Assembly (NCBI GenBank): GCA_020205615.1
Contig: CM035152.1
Location: forward strand, 155,667,669-155,731,668
DNA from: Panax quinquefolius
Lineage: Eukaryota > Streptophyta > Magnoliopsida > Apiales > Araliaceae
DNA: 64,000 nt
Reading direction: 5' to 3'
Shown here one piece after another: positions 1-10,533 of the stretch (positions are counted from its first letter, which is position 1; each line of letters starts with the position of its first letter). The notes under the pieces were generated by a model, which saw only the letters and a program-made list of their open reading frames with translations, was not told where the DNA came from and did not search any database. The translations under genes and the position numbers were made by a program.

Positions 1-397
1 AAGGAAGGCCAGTCGCTTATATAGTGGATCTCTAGTAGCCATTTATGTAGACTTTATAAAAAAAACACAAAATCAAACACTCAGAAAACTGAAAAGAAAA
101 TCGTACATAAATAGTTAAATTTGATTGCATGAATCAGTGAATTTTGTAATTGAAGGTGAGTTGACAAAACACACTATAAAACAGTTTTACAGGAGTGTTC
201 TTAAATTTCAACAACCCAACTTTGAAATACATTAATCCACTATGTCATCAACTATTAATTAGCAAGAAAAGGCAGAGCAACCATTGGGGTTAATAAGCTG
301 CTATGAACTGGGAACCTAAAACAGAGAACATAAAAAAAATACTACAAAATTTGCATTCCATTTTCACAATTATTGAATCAAATTGTTGATTTATTAC
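1..397. other. No gene seen; probable intron of the fragment to its right
   Basis: AT-rich sequence with stops in all frames. It lies downstream, in minus-strand sense, of the splice donor that ends the PLP-enzyme exon at 398, so it reads best as the start of an intron whose next exon would lie beyond the window. I looked for the residues expected after that exon and did not find them. Confidence 0.4.
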
Positions 398-467
398 CTC
401 TTCGATAATCTGAACAACCACCCTATCTTTGACACTCCCCCCTGGATTCAAAAACTCTCCCAAAAAT
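398..467 (-). pseudogene. Single exon of a cysteine-synthase-like PLP-dependent enzyme
   Basis: This 70-base minus-strand block is bounded by a good acceptor (TAG before 467) and a donor (GT after 398). It encodes FLGEFLNPGGSVKDR followed by VVVQIIEE. GGSVKDR is the motif of fold-type II PLP enzymes (cysteine synthase / O-acetylserine thiol-lyase family), whose lysine forms the Schiff base with pyridoxal phosphate. The wording around it fits the plant cysteine-synthase-like proteins of the At1g55880 type. The expected preceding exon, with the substrate-site asparagine region, is absent. Instead a DUF26 fragment lies 45 bases upstream on the same strand. It may be a captured exon in a transposon or a broken gene. 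A real gene continuing off the left edge cannot be excluded. Confidence 0.75.
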
Positions 468-512
468 CTAAAATAATAAATAATAAATTAAATCAAATAA
501 ATAAACTTCAAA

Positions 513-695
513 CAGTTTCGGGAGCTTGCTCACGCAGTTGTTGCAATCGCCATTTGAGAGGTCGCCTCTGCACTGAAAGAGCCCAACAATGGCGGATTGG
601 CCATCACCAGCTGTGGTTTTGAAGAATTTGTTGCTGGTTGATTGGGAAATCAGTGTGCTGAAAAGGGTGGGAAAAGAGGGACGAAGGATGTCAGA
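513..695 (-). pseudogene. DUF26 (Gnk2) domain fragment, plasmodesmata-located-protein-like
   Basis: The minus strand reads SDILRPSFPTLFSTL and, further on, GLFQCRGDLSNGDCNNCVSK. This contains the exact C-x8-C-x2-C signature of the DUF26/Gnk2 fold (CRGDLSNGDCNNC). The phrases FFKTTAG and GLFQCRGDLS are typical of plasmodesmata-located proteins and cysteine-rich repeat secretory proteins, which are apoplastic-side membrane proteins. Only about 61 residues of the first domain are present. There is no start codon or signal peptide upstream, and the frame runs into AT-rich sequence after LPKL. A normal family member has two such domains, a transmembrane segment and about 300 residues. This is therefore a fragment, next to an unrelated PLP-enzyme exon. 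Confidence 0.8.
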
Positions 696-743
696 TCTGT
701 AACAAAAGAGTAAATTTTAACATAATATAAAGTCAAAAAATAC

Positions 744-745
<2 letters not shown>

Positions 746-780
<35 letters not shown>
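746..780. repeat. (TA)n microsatellite
   Basis: Uninterrupted TA dinucleotide run upstream of the peroxiredoxin gene, followed by a purine-rich stretch. Confidence 0.95.
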
Positions 781-783
<3 letters not shown>

Positions 784-1033
784 GTGGAAGAAGTGAAAGA
801 GGGAGAGGGAAAAGTGGCGAAGAGATGCATCTTGATGCCGTCTAGGGTTGAGAAACTGAAATCGGATGAAGAAGAAGAGGAGGAAGAGGAAAGGGAGGGT
901 TGAAAGAATTGAAAAAGGCGCAGAATTGGAAAACTAATCGACCTTTTCAATTCAACCGAGTTGACTCAGTAAAATTTCAAATTAAATGAGATTGACTCAC
1001 CGAATTGATATAAGGATTGAAGGATTGGTTCCA

Positions 1034-1094
1034 ATCAGTTGGAATTAGTGATGTCATCTTTGTAATCAATTGGAATTAGTGATGTCATTTGTAT
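1034..1094. repeat. Two tandem 31-base units in the PrxQ promoter region
   Basis: The sequence around GGAATTAGTGATGTCAT occurs twice with a period of 31 bases. The second copy is slightly diverged. Confidence 0.8.
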
Positions 1095-1463
1095 GTGTAT
1101 TTATATATAAGAATTGATTTAGACTCCTAACTCATTTCTAAATTCCTAGCAGTAGCTTCATTACAAATAGAATGTACTTCTAGTAATTTCTGAATCTTTC
1201 CGCTGTGCCTATCCCAACAAAAGTCATACAAATTATGAGTACATATAGCAAAATTTTATTAAAAAAATAAAATCAATTAAATAAAGAAAATCAATAAAAT
1301 TATAAAAATTGGCGTTAACTTTAGCCGATCATATAACGAACTAACCAAATAAGCCAGTAAGGAGTACCTTGTAATGAAGGGATGGGGTCAGCAATCGCCC
1401 ACGCCAATAACCCAAATTCCTATCCCCATCTTCCTGCCATTGGCTCTTAATTCATCCTTCCCT

Positions 1464-1484
1464 TTATCTCTCTCTCTCTCCTCA
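1464..1484 (+). promoter_or_regulatory. CT-rich tract (Y-patch / 5' UTR pyrimidine tract) of PrxQ
   Basis: A run of CT dinucleotides about 85 bases before the start codon. Pyrimidine patches near the transcription start are common in plant core promoters. Its role here is inferred from position only. Confidence 0.5.
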
Positions 1485-1566
1485 ACTCAAACATTTCATC
1501 CGCATTCTGCAACCACATAGGGAAATATTCAAAAAATATTGTAAATTTATCAAACAGTTTATTTTA

Positions 1567-4239
1567 ATGGCTGCTTCAGTATCTGTACCAAAACTCACAC
1601 TTCCTTCTTTACTAACTACTCAATTCCCAAAATCATCAGTAATTTCTCATAACCTCCCAATTGTCTCCAAATCATCACAATCTCAGATTTATGGTGTCAA
1701 GCTTTCTCATTCATCTTCTCTCTCCTTCCCATCTTCTGTTTCAACCAAGTCTTTCATTTTTGCCAAGGTGCATTACATAATTTACATTATTATGTAACCC
1801 CAATTATAGCAGTTTATTTCTTTCTTTTATTTTTATTTTTTTTTAAAAAAAATTGAACTTTTATATAGTGGGTCGCAATTAATTTACTCTGTAATTGGTT
1901 TCTTGAAGGTGAACAAAGGGACAGTGCCTCCACCATTTACGTTGAAAGATCAAGATGGTAAAACTGTGAGTCTGTCCAAGTTCAAAGGCAAACCTGTGGT
2001 TGTCTATTTCTACCCTGCTGACGAAACCCCTGGCTGCACCAAACAGGTACCTCTTTTTTTTCTTTCCCCTGTATTTTCTTTTCTTTTTTCTGTTAACCTG
2101 AATTATTGTAATTTTTCCATATGATTATATATTATTGCTTACCATCATGATTAAATTCTTAAAATTTAGGGGTAAAGATGTTTAACTTCACATCAAATGA
2201 ATAAAGTTTGAAGCTTTATCTACCGGATATAATTTTTATAGGTCCTAAATATATATATACACAAGGACCCAGTTTGTTAAATTTGTCATACTACTAAATT
2301 ATCGATCTGGGAGTGATTAGTACGAAGTTAACTTTGGTCAATTAACCAATACTCTGACATGCAGGCCGTGAGATGATCTCTCTGCGTGTCAGCATTGTAT
2401 TGGTCAATTGACCAACTTACATTAACTTCATGGTAACCGGATCCTAAATTTTCACCCAATTTCAGTTTCTTTCCAAATATGTTTTATAATAGCAAGAAAT
2501 CCCCTATGTTTCAAAATTCGTACTTTGCTCAGATTTGATGTTTAATACGTACATGCATGATATGGAGTATAATTTTTACAAAATGTTAGTATTAGCCAGG
2601 ACGTTCATTGTCTGCTTTTGGCTGAAATGCTGCCTATTCAAGGGGGAAAAGGGCCAACTCCTTAATTTTATGCTGAGATAAAAAAGTTAGAATGCAAACA
2701 TGTAATCTGGACCAATTTATGGAATCCGATAACCTAGGTAAGCCATTGCCATGACAATTTAGTAGGCATCATCTTCTGCAAAGTTTTCTAAGCACAAATG
2801 CTGGAATGAGTTTGAGCAACCTTGGTGAATCTTCAATACCATGAGCACTATTCATTGGACTAATCATCGATTATATATGCTAACAAATTTCTGTGAATTT
2901 CGTAGGCCTGTGCCTTCAGAGATTCTTATGAGAAATTTAAGAAAGCAGGAGCCGAGGTTGTTGGGATCAGTGGTGATGATTCCTCCTCCCATAAGGTAAT
3001 GCAAACTCCCTGGTTGGGAGATTAATAATATTTTTACTTCTGTATTATAATAAGAGAAATCCATCCGTGCATATGTTCACATGTTGTTCATGTACAACTT
3101 AATTCAAACCAATGTTACCTACATCATGTGGTTTAATATGGCACGTGAACCAAAACGATAATTGAAAACATCACTTTTCATGGTACGGAATAAGATAGGA
3201 GTAAGTTTTTTCAAATCGCTTAGTTGGAATGAAATACATTTATCAGAGACATGATAGGTTGGGAATATCTTTCTAAAAAGAATAGTTAAAATTACTAGTT
3301 GAATCTAGTTGAGTTGTTTGTAAGCGTTGTGTCACAACAAGCACATTTTCAACGAGATTACATCAATGTCATTGCTTATTTGATATGCAGAAGACGCTCA
3401 TTTGACTAGCATTCTCTAGAATCTTCTTTTACATATTAGGATTTTTTAGTAGAGTATTCTAGATTTACTCGTGTAATTACTGTATTTTGTAAATATCCAA
3501 ATATTTTAGAGTATGGTTCTAGATAGAGGATCCTAATCTTCCATTAGATTTGATTGTAGTCATTGGTTTTATGACCTAATGGCTATATAAGATGATTTTC
3601 ATCATTTGAAAATCATAAAACAAAGTTTTAATTGTGCTTGCGCAATAGAAATTTAAGTAGATAGGATAAACAAGTATTGGATCGCCAAATTAATTTGAAT
3701 ATTTCAGAATGTATGTGTATCATGTTTTAGATAATAGAGATACAACTTGTTTTAGCTCTATTTCTATATGTTCTCAATTAAATTATTTTTGATTCAATTT
3801 GACACTTGGATACAAAAATTGCTTTGGAATCTTCAATTTTATTATATTACAAACATGCTTGAGCTTTTTGGATCTTAAATCTGTAGTTTGAACTTCCTTT
3901 GAGATCTGCTTTTGGTCTGTTTAATAAAACCAACCAACAGAATTAAGGCTCGTTTGTTGATTTTTAATTCTACGTATTAGTGGAAATGCAGTTGTAATTA
4001 ACGAGGATCAATTGATGCAGGCATTTGCAAAGAAATACAGACTTCCATTCACATTGCTGAGTGACGAGGGTAACAAGGTTAGAAAAGATTGGGGTGTGCC
4101 AGCTGATCTTTTTGGTACATTGCCCGGAAGGCAAACCTATGTCCTTGACAAGGGTGGAAAGGTTCAGCTAGTCTACAATAACCAATTTCAACCTGAAAAG
4201 CATATCGATGAGACCTTGAAGCTGCTTCAAAATCTTTGA
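1567..4239 (+). CDS. PRXQ: Peroxiredoxin Q, chloroplastic (four exons, 215 aa)
   Basis: Thiol peroxidase of the BCP/PrxQ class that reduces peroxides in the plastid using thioredoxin. Exons are 1567-1767, 1909-2046, 2906-2995 and 4021-4239. All introns are GT-AG and phase 0, and the joined frame has no stop before TGA 4237-4239. Exon 1 (67 residues, rich in Ser and Thr, few acidic residues) is almost exactly the transit peptide, and the mature part starts near AKVNKG. The peroxidatic cysteine is residue 110 in DETPGCTKQ. The resolving cysteine is residue 115 in ACAFRD, which gives the GCx4C spacing of PrxQ. Downstream [30 protein letters not shown] and the C-terminal [11 protein letters not shown] all fit the family. 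Length matches the usual about 216 residues. PPPFTLKD replaces the commoner APDFTLKD. The gene converges with the FMO1-like gene. Confidence 0.97.
2296..2452. repeat. MITE-like imperfect hairpin in PrxQ intron 2
   Basis: The two halves are inverted copies. GAAGTTAACTTTGGTCAATT at 2324 pairs with the block ending TTAACTTC at 2429, and both halves carry TTGGTCAATT-type and CTGACA-GCAG-type stretches around a centre near 2373. Weaker pairing extends outward to about 2296 and 2452. It is non-coding, sits well inside the intron and is likely spliced out. Confidence 0.65.
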
Positions 4240-4584
4240 ACCTCTCTCGTATCAATCTACCATCTGGTTTTCATTCTGCCTTCTCCATTAATGTTAAATT
4301 ATTTTTTCCTTCTTGTACAAGTGATTTTTATGTGAATACTCTATCGTAATTTTCACACTGATTAACAGAAATGTTTTATTTTATTGATAAACATGGTAAC
4401 TGAATGAGGACAACTTTGTTTTTATTCTTTCCCGAACCACGTTATACATTTTGGATGAATTTAAATTCAAGGTTGGAATTATTTCTCCAGTAAATAATTA
4501 CCCGACTTATTTTTTGAAAAAAGATATAAATTAAATAACAAATTGATTAAATTTATATCATAGCTTAATTGTTGGGTCATGATT
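4240..4584. other. 3' UTR of PrxQ and convergent intergenic region
   Basis: AT-rich sequence between the PrxQ stop and the end of FMO homology. It must hold both 3' ends. No other gene was seen. Confidence 0.6.
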
Positions 4585-6189
4585 TTATTTTTCCTCTTCA
4601 TAATCTCGATTGTTGTAAGGGCTAAATGCTTTGACCAACCGGTTCTTCTTCCTCCATGAGTTCCATCCCATCTCTTGGCGATTTAAATCACTTTGTGGTT
4701 AATCTTTGAAAGTAGAAATGCAGTTCCTCTTGTAAAACCTGGTTGTGTTCTTCATGATTTCCATCTCTGTGGTAGTTTGTTCAAGCATCTTCTCCACACT
4801 TGGAAGCTTAAACTTCTCACCTACAAGTCGAGCCAGCCATTTGCATCGGATCTCTGCAGTGTGCAGGTTCGAAACACTCTCCACATAACCCACAAAAGCC
4901 ATGTTCGGAATGAAGGGATGGATGGTACCCCTGTCATGCACAAAATTAACAAAATGTCTATAAGTGTGTCCTATGCAAAAAGTTGTATTGGGTTTCAAAT
5001 TTCAAAATTTGAGTGAGCATTAGGAATTAGTTGTGGCTTACCTATATAAGGGCATCATACCAGAGGGGGACTCCATCAATTTGCGAAAAGGATCTGGTAA
5101 CATAGCTTTGAGCTTTTTCTTGCCATCATAGCCAGTAGCAAGAAACACAACATCAGCCTGCAACCTGGTGTTATCTTCAAATTCAACTCCTCCCTCCCAA
5201 AACCACCACCGGGACGCTCTTTTGAACAGGATCTTCCCCTTATCGGCCTCAGAGAAGAAATTCTCTGGCAGAATGGCCATCTGACAAGATGCGTAGTCTT
5301 CCTCAAAAGGGTGATCTGGTTTCAATCCATACTTTTCAAGTGGAAGTTTCCATACCAAATACGACTCAATAACCTTTGACATTGCTCGTCTCTGTCAAAC
5401 ATTAGCTATGATTTTTTAATAACCAGCTAAAAGATCGAAGTTTGTTTTTCTAAAAAAGGTGAAATTTTTCTAAGAAAAGTTTACCATAGGAGATGATAGG
5501 TGGCAGAGGAAGGTCCTGAAGAGGCCTTGATTGGGTCTTTCATGGAGGAACTGAGAAAATCTTGTTGAATAGAACAAGTAAAATGGTAAACCCCAGATGG
5601 AGTAGTGTGGAACAGTCCAATGCAAAGTCCTTACAACCATGGTGCATGCTTGGCCTTCTGGACCTAAATTATACACAATACAGAGTCTGAATTAATGACC
5701 TCAATTAATTAATATATCATGCATTATTAAACAAACTTTTAATTTAAACGCCTGGCTTGATCTAATTCAAGAATAATGTTATTCACTATGGATAATTATA
5801 GAATATTGTGGCTTTGTTGTCTATTTTTAGTAAGGAATCGAGTTTCTTTTAGGAATAAAAGAGAAACTCTCACTTTAGGACGCACGAAGGAGGAATTTTT
5901 AAAATTCTATTTTTAGTAAAGTATCGAACTTCTTTATGGAACAAGTAAAAATGTAAAGTGGAGTATCGTTTTAAGATTAAGGGGCTTCTAATTTTCTTTT
6001 CTTGAAATTTAAATTACAACACCTTTATTTGAAAAGTTCAACAAAATGTTTGAGTTGACTATATATAATTTAATGGTTACATACTAAAAATGGATTCTCA
6101 AAAACATACTAAATATGGACTATGAAAATTTGGTCATGTATACAATATATAGAAAAGTACAACCTCCTTGTATGGTTGTTGTCACATGC

Positions 6190-6194
<5 letters not shown>

Positions 6195-6244
<50 letters not shown>

Positions 6245-6409
6245 GTTTCTGTTTCCACAGTTGAAATTCAAATAATTTTCTGGTAAAATCAAAACCAAAG
6301 TTCAAAGTCCAGGAATTTTTGTACAGTACAAGTCAAAACTCAACACATGCATCGAAAATTTGACTTTGTAGATCTGTTTTGACACTGCCTTTTCTAACAC
6401 TCATGTCCT

Positions 6410-6454
<45 letters not shown>

Positions 6455-6557
6455 CCAAGTCTTTTCCAATTCCTCCCCACATACGCTAAGTACGGAAGAA
6501 AATAATAATATGTAAGGTTGCCCTAATTCTAAATTAAAATTTAAAAATATTATGCAG

Positions 6558-6592
<35 letters not shown>
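6195..6592. repeat. Three (TA)n microsatellites in FMO intron 2
   Basis: Long TA runs at about 6195-6241, 6415-6452 and 6561-6592, with a shorter one near 6999-7017 in the same intron (5664-7036). They account for most of the unusual intron composition and for spurious Ile-Tyr repeat translations. Confidence 0.95.
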
Positions 6593-6595
<3 letters not shown>

Positions 6596-7484
6596 ATCCC
6601 AGGATCTTAAAATTTTTTATCCAACTCATCCGAACTCACCCCATCTTTAGCGATGGACCCGACGACGGTTTGGTTATACAAGTAAATACATATACTTTTA
6701 ATGATTTAACAACATATAAGCGTCGTTAAAAATATAGAGCGATTGTTGTATGACCGAATCAAGTAATACTTTATTCGTCGCTAAGGAAAATGAACTTCAG
6801 ATGAGTTGAATAAAGGGTGAACTTAAGATCCGGATTATATATATATACACGGTCTCGGCTATAACGGTTTTTTCTATAGCATACAAGCCAACGACATAGT
6901 TATGACGATGATTCGAACTTTCGCTATATCTCAGAAAATGTTACTATAGTCGGTACATCTTTGAATTTTTTTTTTTAATTCACTGAAGAAGTGGACCGTA
7001 TATATATATATATATAGTACTAAACCTTCTAATTACCTTGGTTAACTCCAGCACATTCAACAGCCAAGTCAATGGCTGATTTCTTATAGCCAACCACGAC
7101 AACCTTCTTGCCTTTGAGTAATTCTACAGAGGCCTCTTGGTCGAGTTTGCTGTAATCAAGGGCATGCATCACCTTCCCTTTAAATACATCTGGCCCTTTG
7201 TTATGAGGGAATGCTGGTATTTTCGGCACATCGCCATATTTCCCGGTGCAAATCACCAGAAACTCAAAAGCGTACCACTGCAATGGAATTAATTTTTTGA
7301 GAAAATATTTCATTAGTGAGGAGACTCACGACAAAAGTAATTTAGTCCATTTTAAAATATAAAAAAGTATGAGTATTATATTTAAAATTTTCATATATCT
7401 TCACATTTACACACTTTTCAACATGACACTAATTGGGATGGAGGTAGAGTAGTATTCTTCATGCATGAGTGTTTGCTTGTGCAT

Positions 7485-7486
<2 letters not shown>

Positions 7487-7533
<47 letters not shown>
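7487..7533. repeat. (AT)n microsatellite in FMO intron 1
   Basis: Continuous AT run within the 7278-7648 intron. Confidence 0.95.
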
Positions 7534-7534
<1 letters not shown>

Positions 7535-8159
7535 TTATTTAATAAGAAACTCTTTAAAACTTTCTTAATTAACAATACTAACTGTGTATCATGCATGCAA
7601 AATTATTATATATGAAGCTATAATTAAATATATGAGAAATATCAAGACCTCAACAATCTCTGATTGCTCAATCTGGACAGCAACCTCCCATAACGGCTTC
7701 CCGGTACTTATGAAGCTTCCATATTCTACCGGTTTACCAGAAATATCAGTGGTTTCCCGATCACCAACAAACCGGATTTCCACCACCTTTGAGTTGAATT
7801 TCACAAACTTCAACAAATCAAAGGTGGTAGCATAAGAATAGAGATAATCCAATATTTCCTGATAAGTTGGAAAACTTGAGTTATCTCTCTGGGTCCAAGG
7901 GAAATCCGAGAATTCGTAATCACAACGGGGAGTTTGAAGCTTTGTGGTCAGTGTTTCCAGACTCCTCCAAGGGAGTTGGTTGCCTCGAAAACCACCGGGT
8001 TGTATTCGGAGAGCTGTTTAGCGGCAGCTATGCCGCTAATGCCAGCTCCAATAATGCCAATCTTGGAGAAAATAGCCATATATTATATAGGTTTTAAGGG
8101 TTGTGTTGAGAAACTTAAGAGAGGGATCGATGGTTCTTGATTTTGAAAGGAAAGGGCTC

Positions 8160-8167
8160 TATTTATA
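8160..8167 (-). promoter_or_regulatory. TATA box of the FMO1-like gene
   Basis: The minus strand reads TATAAATA about 80 bases before the ATG at 8079, which is a good position for a transcription start near 8130. Confidence 0.7.
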
Positions 8168-8202
8168 GGGTAGTGCATGAGTGCAAATGGTCATGTTAGG
8201 AG

Positions 8203-8208
8203 CACGTG
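8203..8208. promoter_or_regulatory. G-box (CACGTG) upstream of the FMO1-like gene
   Basis: Palindromic CACGTG about 35 bases upstream of the TATA box. G-boxes bind plant bZIP and bHLH factors. A single chance hit is possible. Confidence 0.45.
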
Positions 8209-8238
8209 ATATAGACTAGCTTGAAATGAAATTAAGAT

Positions 8239-8286
8239 ATATACTATGTATGTATATACTGTCAAGTATATACATACATAGTATAT
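8239..8286. repeat. Perfect 21-bp palindrome with 6-base loop
   Basis: The arm at 8239-8259 is the exact reverse complement of the arm at 8266-8286, with TGTCAA between them. The sequence TATACTGTCAAGTA around the loop recurs at about 8290-8303 and 8456-8469. It is extremely AT-rich, so it may be a small foldback or MITE remnant in the FMO promoter. Confidence 0.85.
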
Positions 8287-8306
8287 ATGTATATACTGTC
8301 AAGTAT

Positions 8307-9084
8307 GAATTCAGATCTCGTGTCATTCTGTATCTCATCCCCTGTTGAATATTAATTTTGATAACTAAAAAAAAAACGAATACTGAAAATATATACAAAA
8401 TGAAGCGAGTAGTTTTACCTAATTGTGATTATTTTTACCTGTGTAAGTTACTTGGTATACTGTCAAGTAATTTTTATCCATTTTCAAATATAACTATAAA
8501 TAAATAAATAAATAAATAAAATATACATGATATGAATTAATTAGAAGATGAGAATGAGAATGAGGTAAAAAAAATTGGACATATACCACCTTCCCAATTT
8601 AAGTCGTGCAATTTCTTTTATGTGGATTTAGGAAGAATTTTTAGGGGAAATTAACACATAAATAATTACTTGTCCCCATTTTCACGTATATAAAGATGAA
8701 TGTAATATTATTATTAAACAACCAAATAAAACTATGGCTTAAATTCGGGTAGAGAAAATATTAGTGAAGGGTTAATTAAGTTATTAGCGGTGTTAATTAA
8801 TTCTATATCGATCACTATTATTGTTAAATGAAAATTTGTTATGGCTAGCTAGCTAGCTAGGTAGAAGAACATTCATTAGAGCTCCGCGTTTTCTTTTACT
8901 TGTAAAAGTTGGTTTAATAATTTCTTTGTATCTTCAAGCCCTCTTCTTCCTATCAATTTAAATTGATGTGATCGATCTGCATAAATTAAGGCACATACAG
9001 TTATTTGGCTAAGCCGGCTTATTAATTAGTAGTAAGTATAACAATACAACTACCCGGCCCCTTCACCAATCTATTTTTTAATAA

Positions 9085-9127
<43 letters not shown>

Positions 9128-9212
9128 GAATAACAACATTATAATTAAGTATTAAATAATAGATTGTTATAAGTCAATGTTAACATTTTATATTGAGTTT
9201 AAAAGTTTAATC
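8307..9212. other. Intergenic DNA upstream of the FMO1-like gene
   Basis: No gene seen. It contains a TAAA/ATAA tetranucleotide run at about 8497-8521, a GCTA repeat near 8853-8871 and a (TA)n run at about 9088-9120. It ends at the TAATC target-site copy (9208-9212) of retrotransposon B. Confidence 0.7.
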
Positions 9213-10533
9213 TGTGACGCCCCCAAAATTAGGTATACATCACCCATCTTGGGTAGTCGGATCGTAGATGATGTAATTTAAATACAACTACTTAATATAA
9301 GCATGGTATGCAATACGGACATAAGCATGAGTTTGAATACAAATATTGTCTATTAGAGATCATACAAACTCAAAAGGAGTCCTCATTACAATTATTATCA
9401 CATTATTTCACAGAATAGTGAGGACTACTAATGCTATCCTCCGGACCATTACTCCGTTTCCGACTTTCGTCCAAATTTATATTCTCATTTCTCAAGAGAA
9501 CGGTGAAAGAAAGGGTGAGCTCAACTATTTCAAGAAGAAATATTATGACTAAGATAATGTAGAATAAATTATCATTAGCTTACAATGATGTTAAAGCGAT
9601 AAAATATAATGAACATCAAGTTTAACTACGGTGATGAACCAAAGAATCCATTAAAAGAGTCAAGTAGAAAATAAAATCTACTATCTTTTATGATTTAAAA
9701 GGTTTTTCATCATTGTTATAATTGAGACTCAAACTTTAATAAATATTCCACATCATCGAATCACCTTACTGACTACTACCGAGGATATTCTTTAGTATCG
9801 CGACCACAATTATTCACGCACTACGGGCCAAGAATATTTGTGTATTCATTAATGGTCATGATCATGCCAACAATCATCCATCAATGCATTACAGACCATC
9901 GAGGATTTTTACCACATCATTTGTAACATTACGGTCATGATTACACCGAATAGTCTCTGGTAAGTCATAATCATACCAAAGTCCATCTATGCACCTTCTG
10001 AATACGTAGATGACTTTCAACATAATATAAACATGAGGATGATGACAATGATATAAGAATTCAATAAAACAAGTTCAAGACTTAATTTATCTAGGAACCA
10101 ATAACATCCAAATTATCAACACGACATCGCTTTGTAGAGTAAAATTCAAGAATCTTTGAGAAGAATATTTCCATGAAATGACATCTTTGGATGAAGCCGC
10201 AAATATCGAGGATATTCCACTAATTTCATGGAGTATAGAAGTCAAAGTTTTAACCATTTGGGTATAATAAAGAATGGAATAACAAAAGAAATCACCGTGC
10301 ATGCGATGAAGCCAGATGCATGTTATTCAACAGAATAATAAATAATGGAACCGGTCCCGTAAAAACGCATGCATGCGAGGATATTCAATAGAATAATAAA
10401 GAATGGAACCAGGTCGGTAAAAAACACACGCACGAGGATGTTCCAATGAATAATAATAAAGAGGCGGAACCGTGTCGGTGTAAAACACATGCATGGATGT
10501 TCCAATAGAATAATAATAAAAGACGGAACCGAT
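9213..10533 (-). repeat. 3' LTR of B, distal part (U5 side)
   Basis: Begins TGTGACGCCCCC, the reverse complement of the LTR terminus, and aligns with 30736 to about 32110. It includes part of the 60-bp tandem array (about 10323-10533). It is broken by the family-A complex and continues at 21755. Confidence 0.88.

Larger units (their letters stand above)
781..1566. other. Upstream region of the PrxQ gene
   Basis: No convincing gene. At 781-920 the plus strand is purine-rich and open, with a very acidic reading (a long Glu run), while the minus strand reads as a serine run. Both look like low-complexity translation, although a third captured fragment is possible. The remainder holds a 31-base direct repeat (1034-1094), AT-rich sequence, a CCAAT motif near 1404 and a pyrimidine tract before the ATG. 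This is the expected place for the PrxQ promoter and 5' UTR. I could not place a clear TATA box. Confidence 0.5.
4585..8079 (-). pseudogene. FMO1-like flavin-containing monooxygenase, five exons, with two frame lesions
   Basis: Exons (minus) are 8079-7649, 7277-7037, 5663-5485, 5391-5042 and 4930-4585, all with GT-AG borders and consistent phase. The product would be about 515 residues. Motifs in order are the FAD-binding GAGISG (residues about 11-16), the FMO signature FKGKVMHALDY (about 180-190, FxGxxxHxxxY), the NADPH-site region VVGYKKSAIDLA (about 209) and LATGY (about 372). KLQTPRCDYEFSDFPW and HERPNQG place it with plant FMO1-type enzymes. Arabidopsis FMO1 N-hydroxylates pipecolic acid in systemic immunity, and the substrate here is inferred only. 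In exon 1, after GGVWKH, about 13 bases (net -1 mod 3) are missing, which puts TGA at 7948-7950 in frame. In exon 5 a TAA at 4699-4701 precedes the still recognisable C-terminus MGWNSWRK, which continues to about 4585. It is either a recent pseudogene or damaged by sequence error. Confidence 0.9.

Noticed and set aside
781..920. Acidic plus-strand stretch as a real exon
   Set aside because: Low-complexity purine run next to a microsatellite, with no start codon or recognisable motif; kept only as a remark.
4693..5016. 107-residue plus-strand frame
   Set aside because: Antisense to FMO exon 5.
6120..6305. Frame with a long Ile-Tyr run (also 717-950)
   Set aside because: Produced by the (TA)n microsatellites; the sequence lies in an intron or an upstream region.
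7584..8140. Plus-strand open frames over 7584-8140
   Set aside because: They are antisense shadows of FMO exon 1, whose minus-strand product is clearly recognisable.
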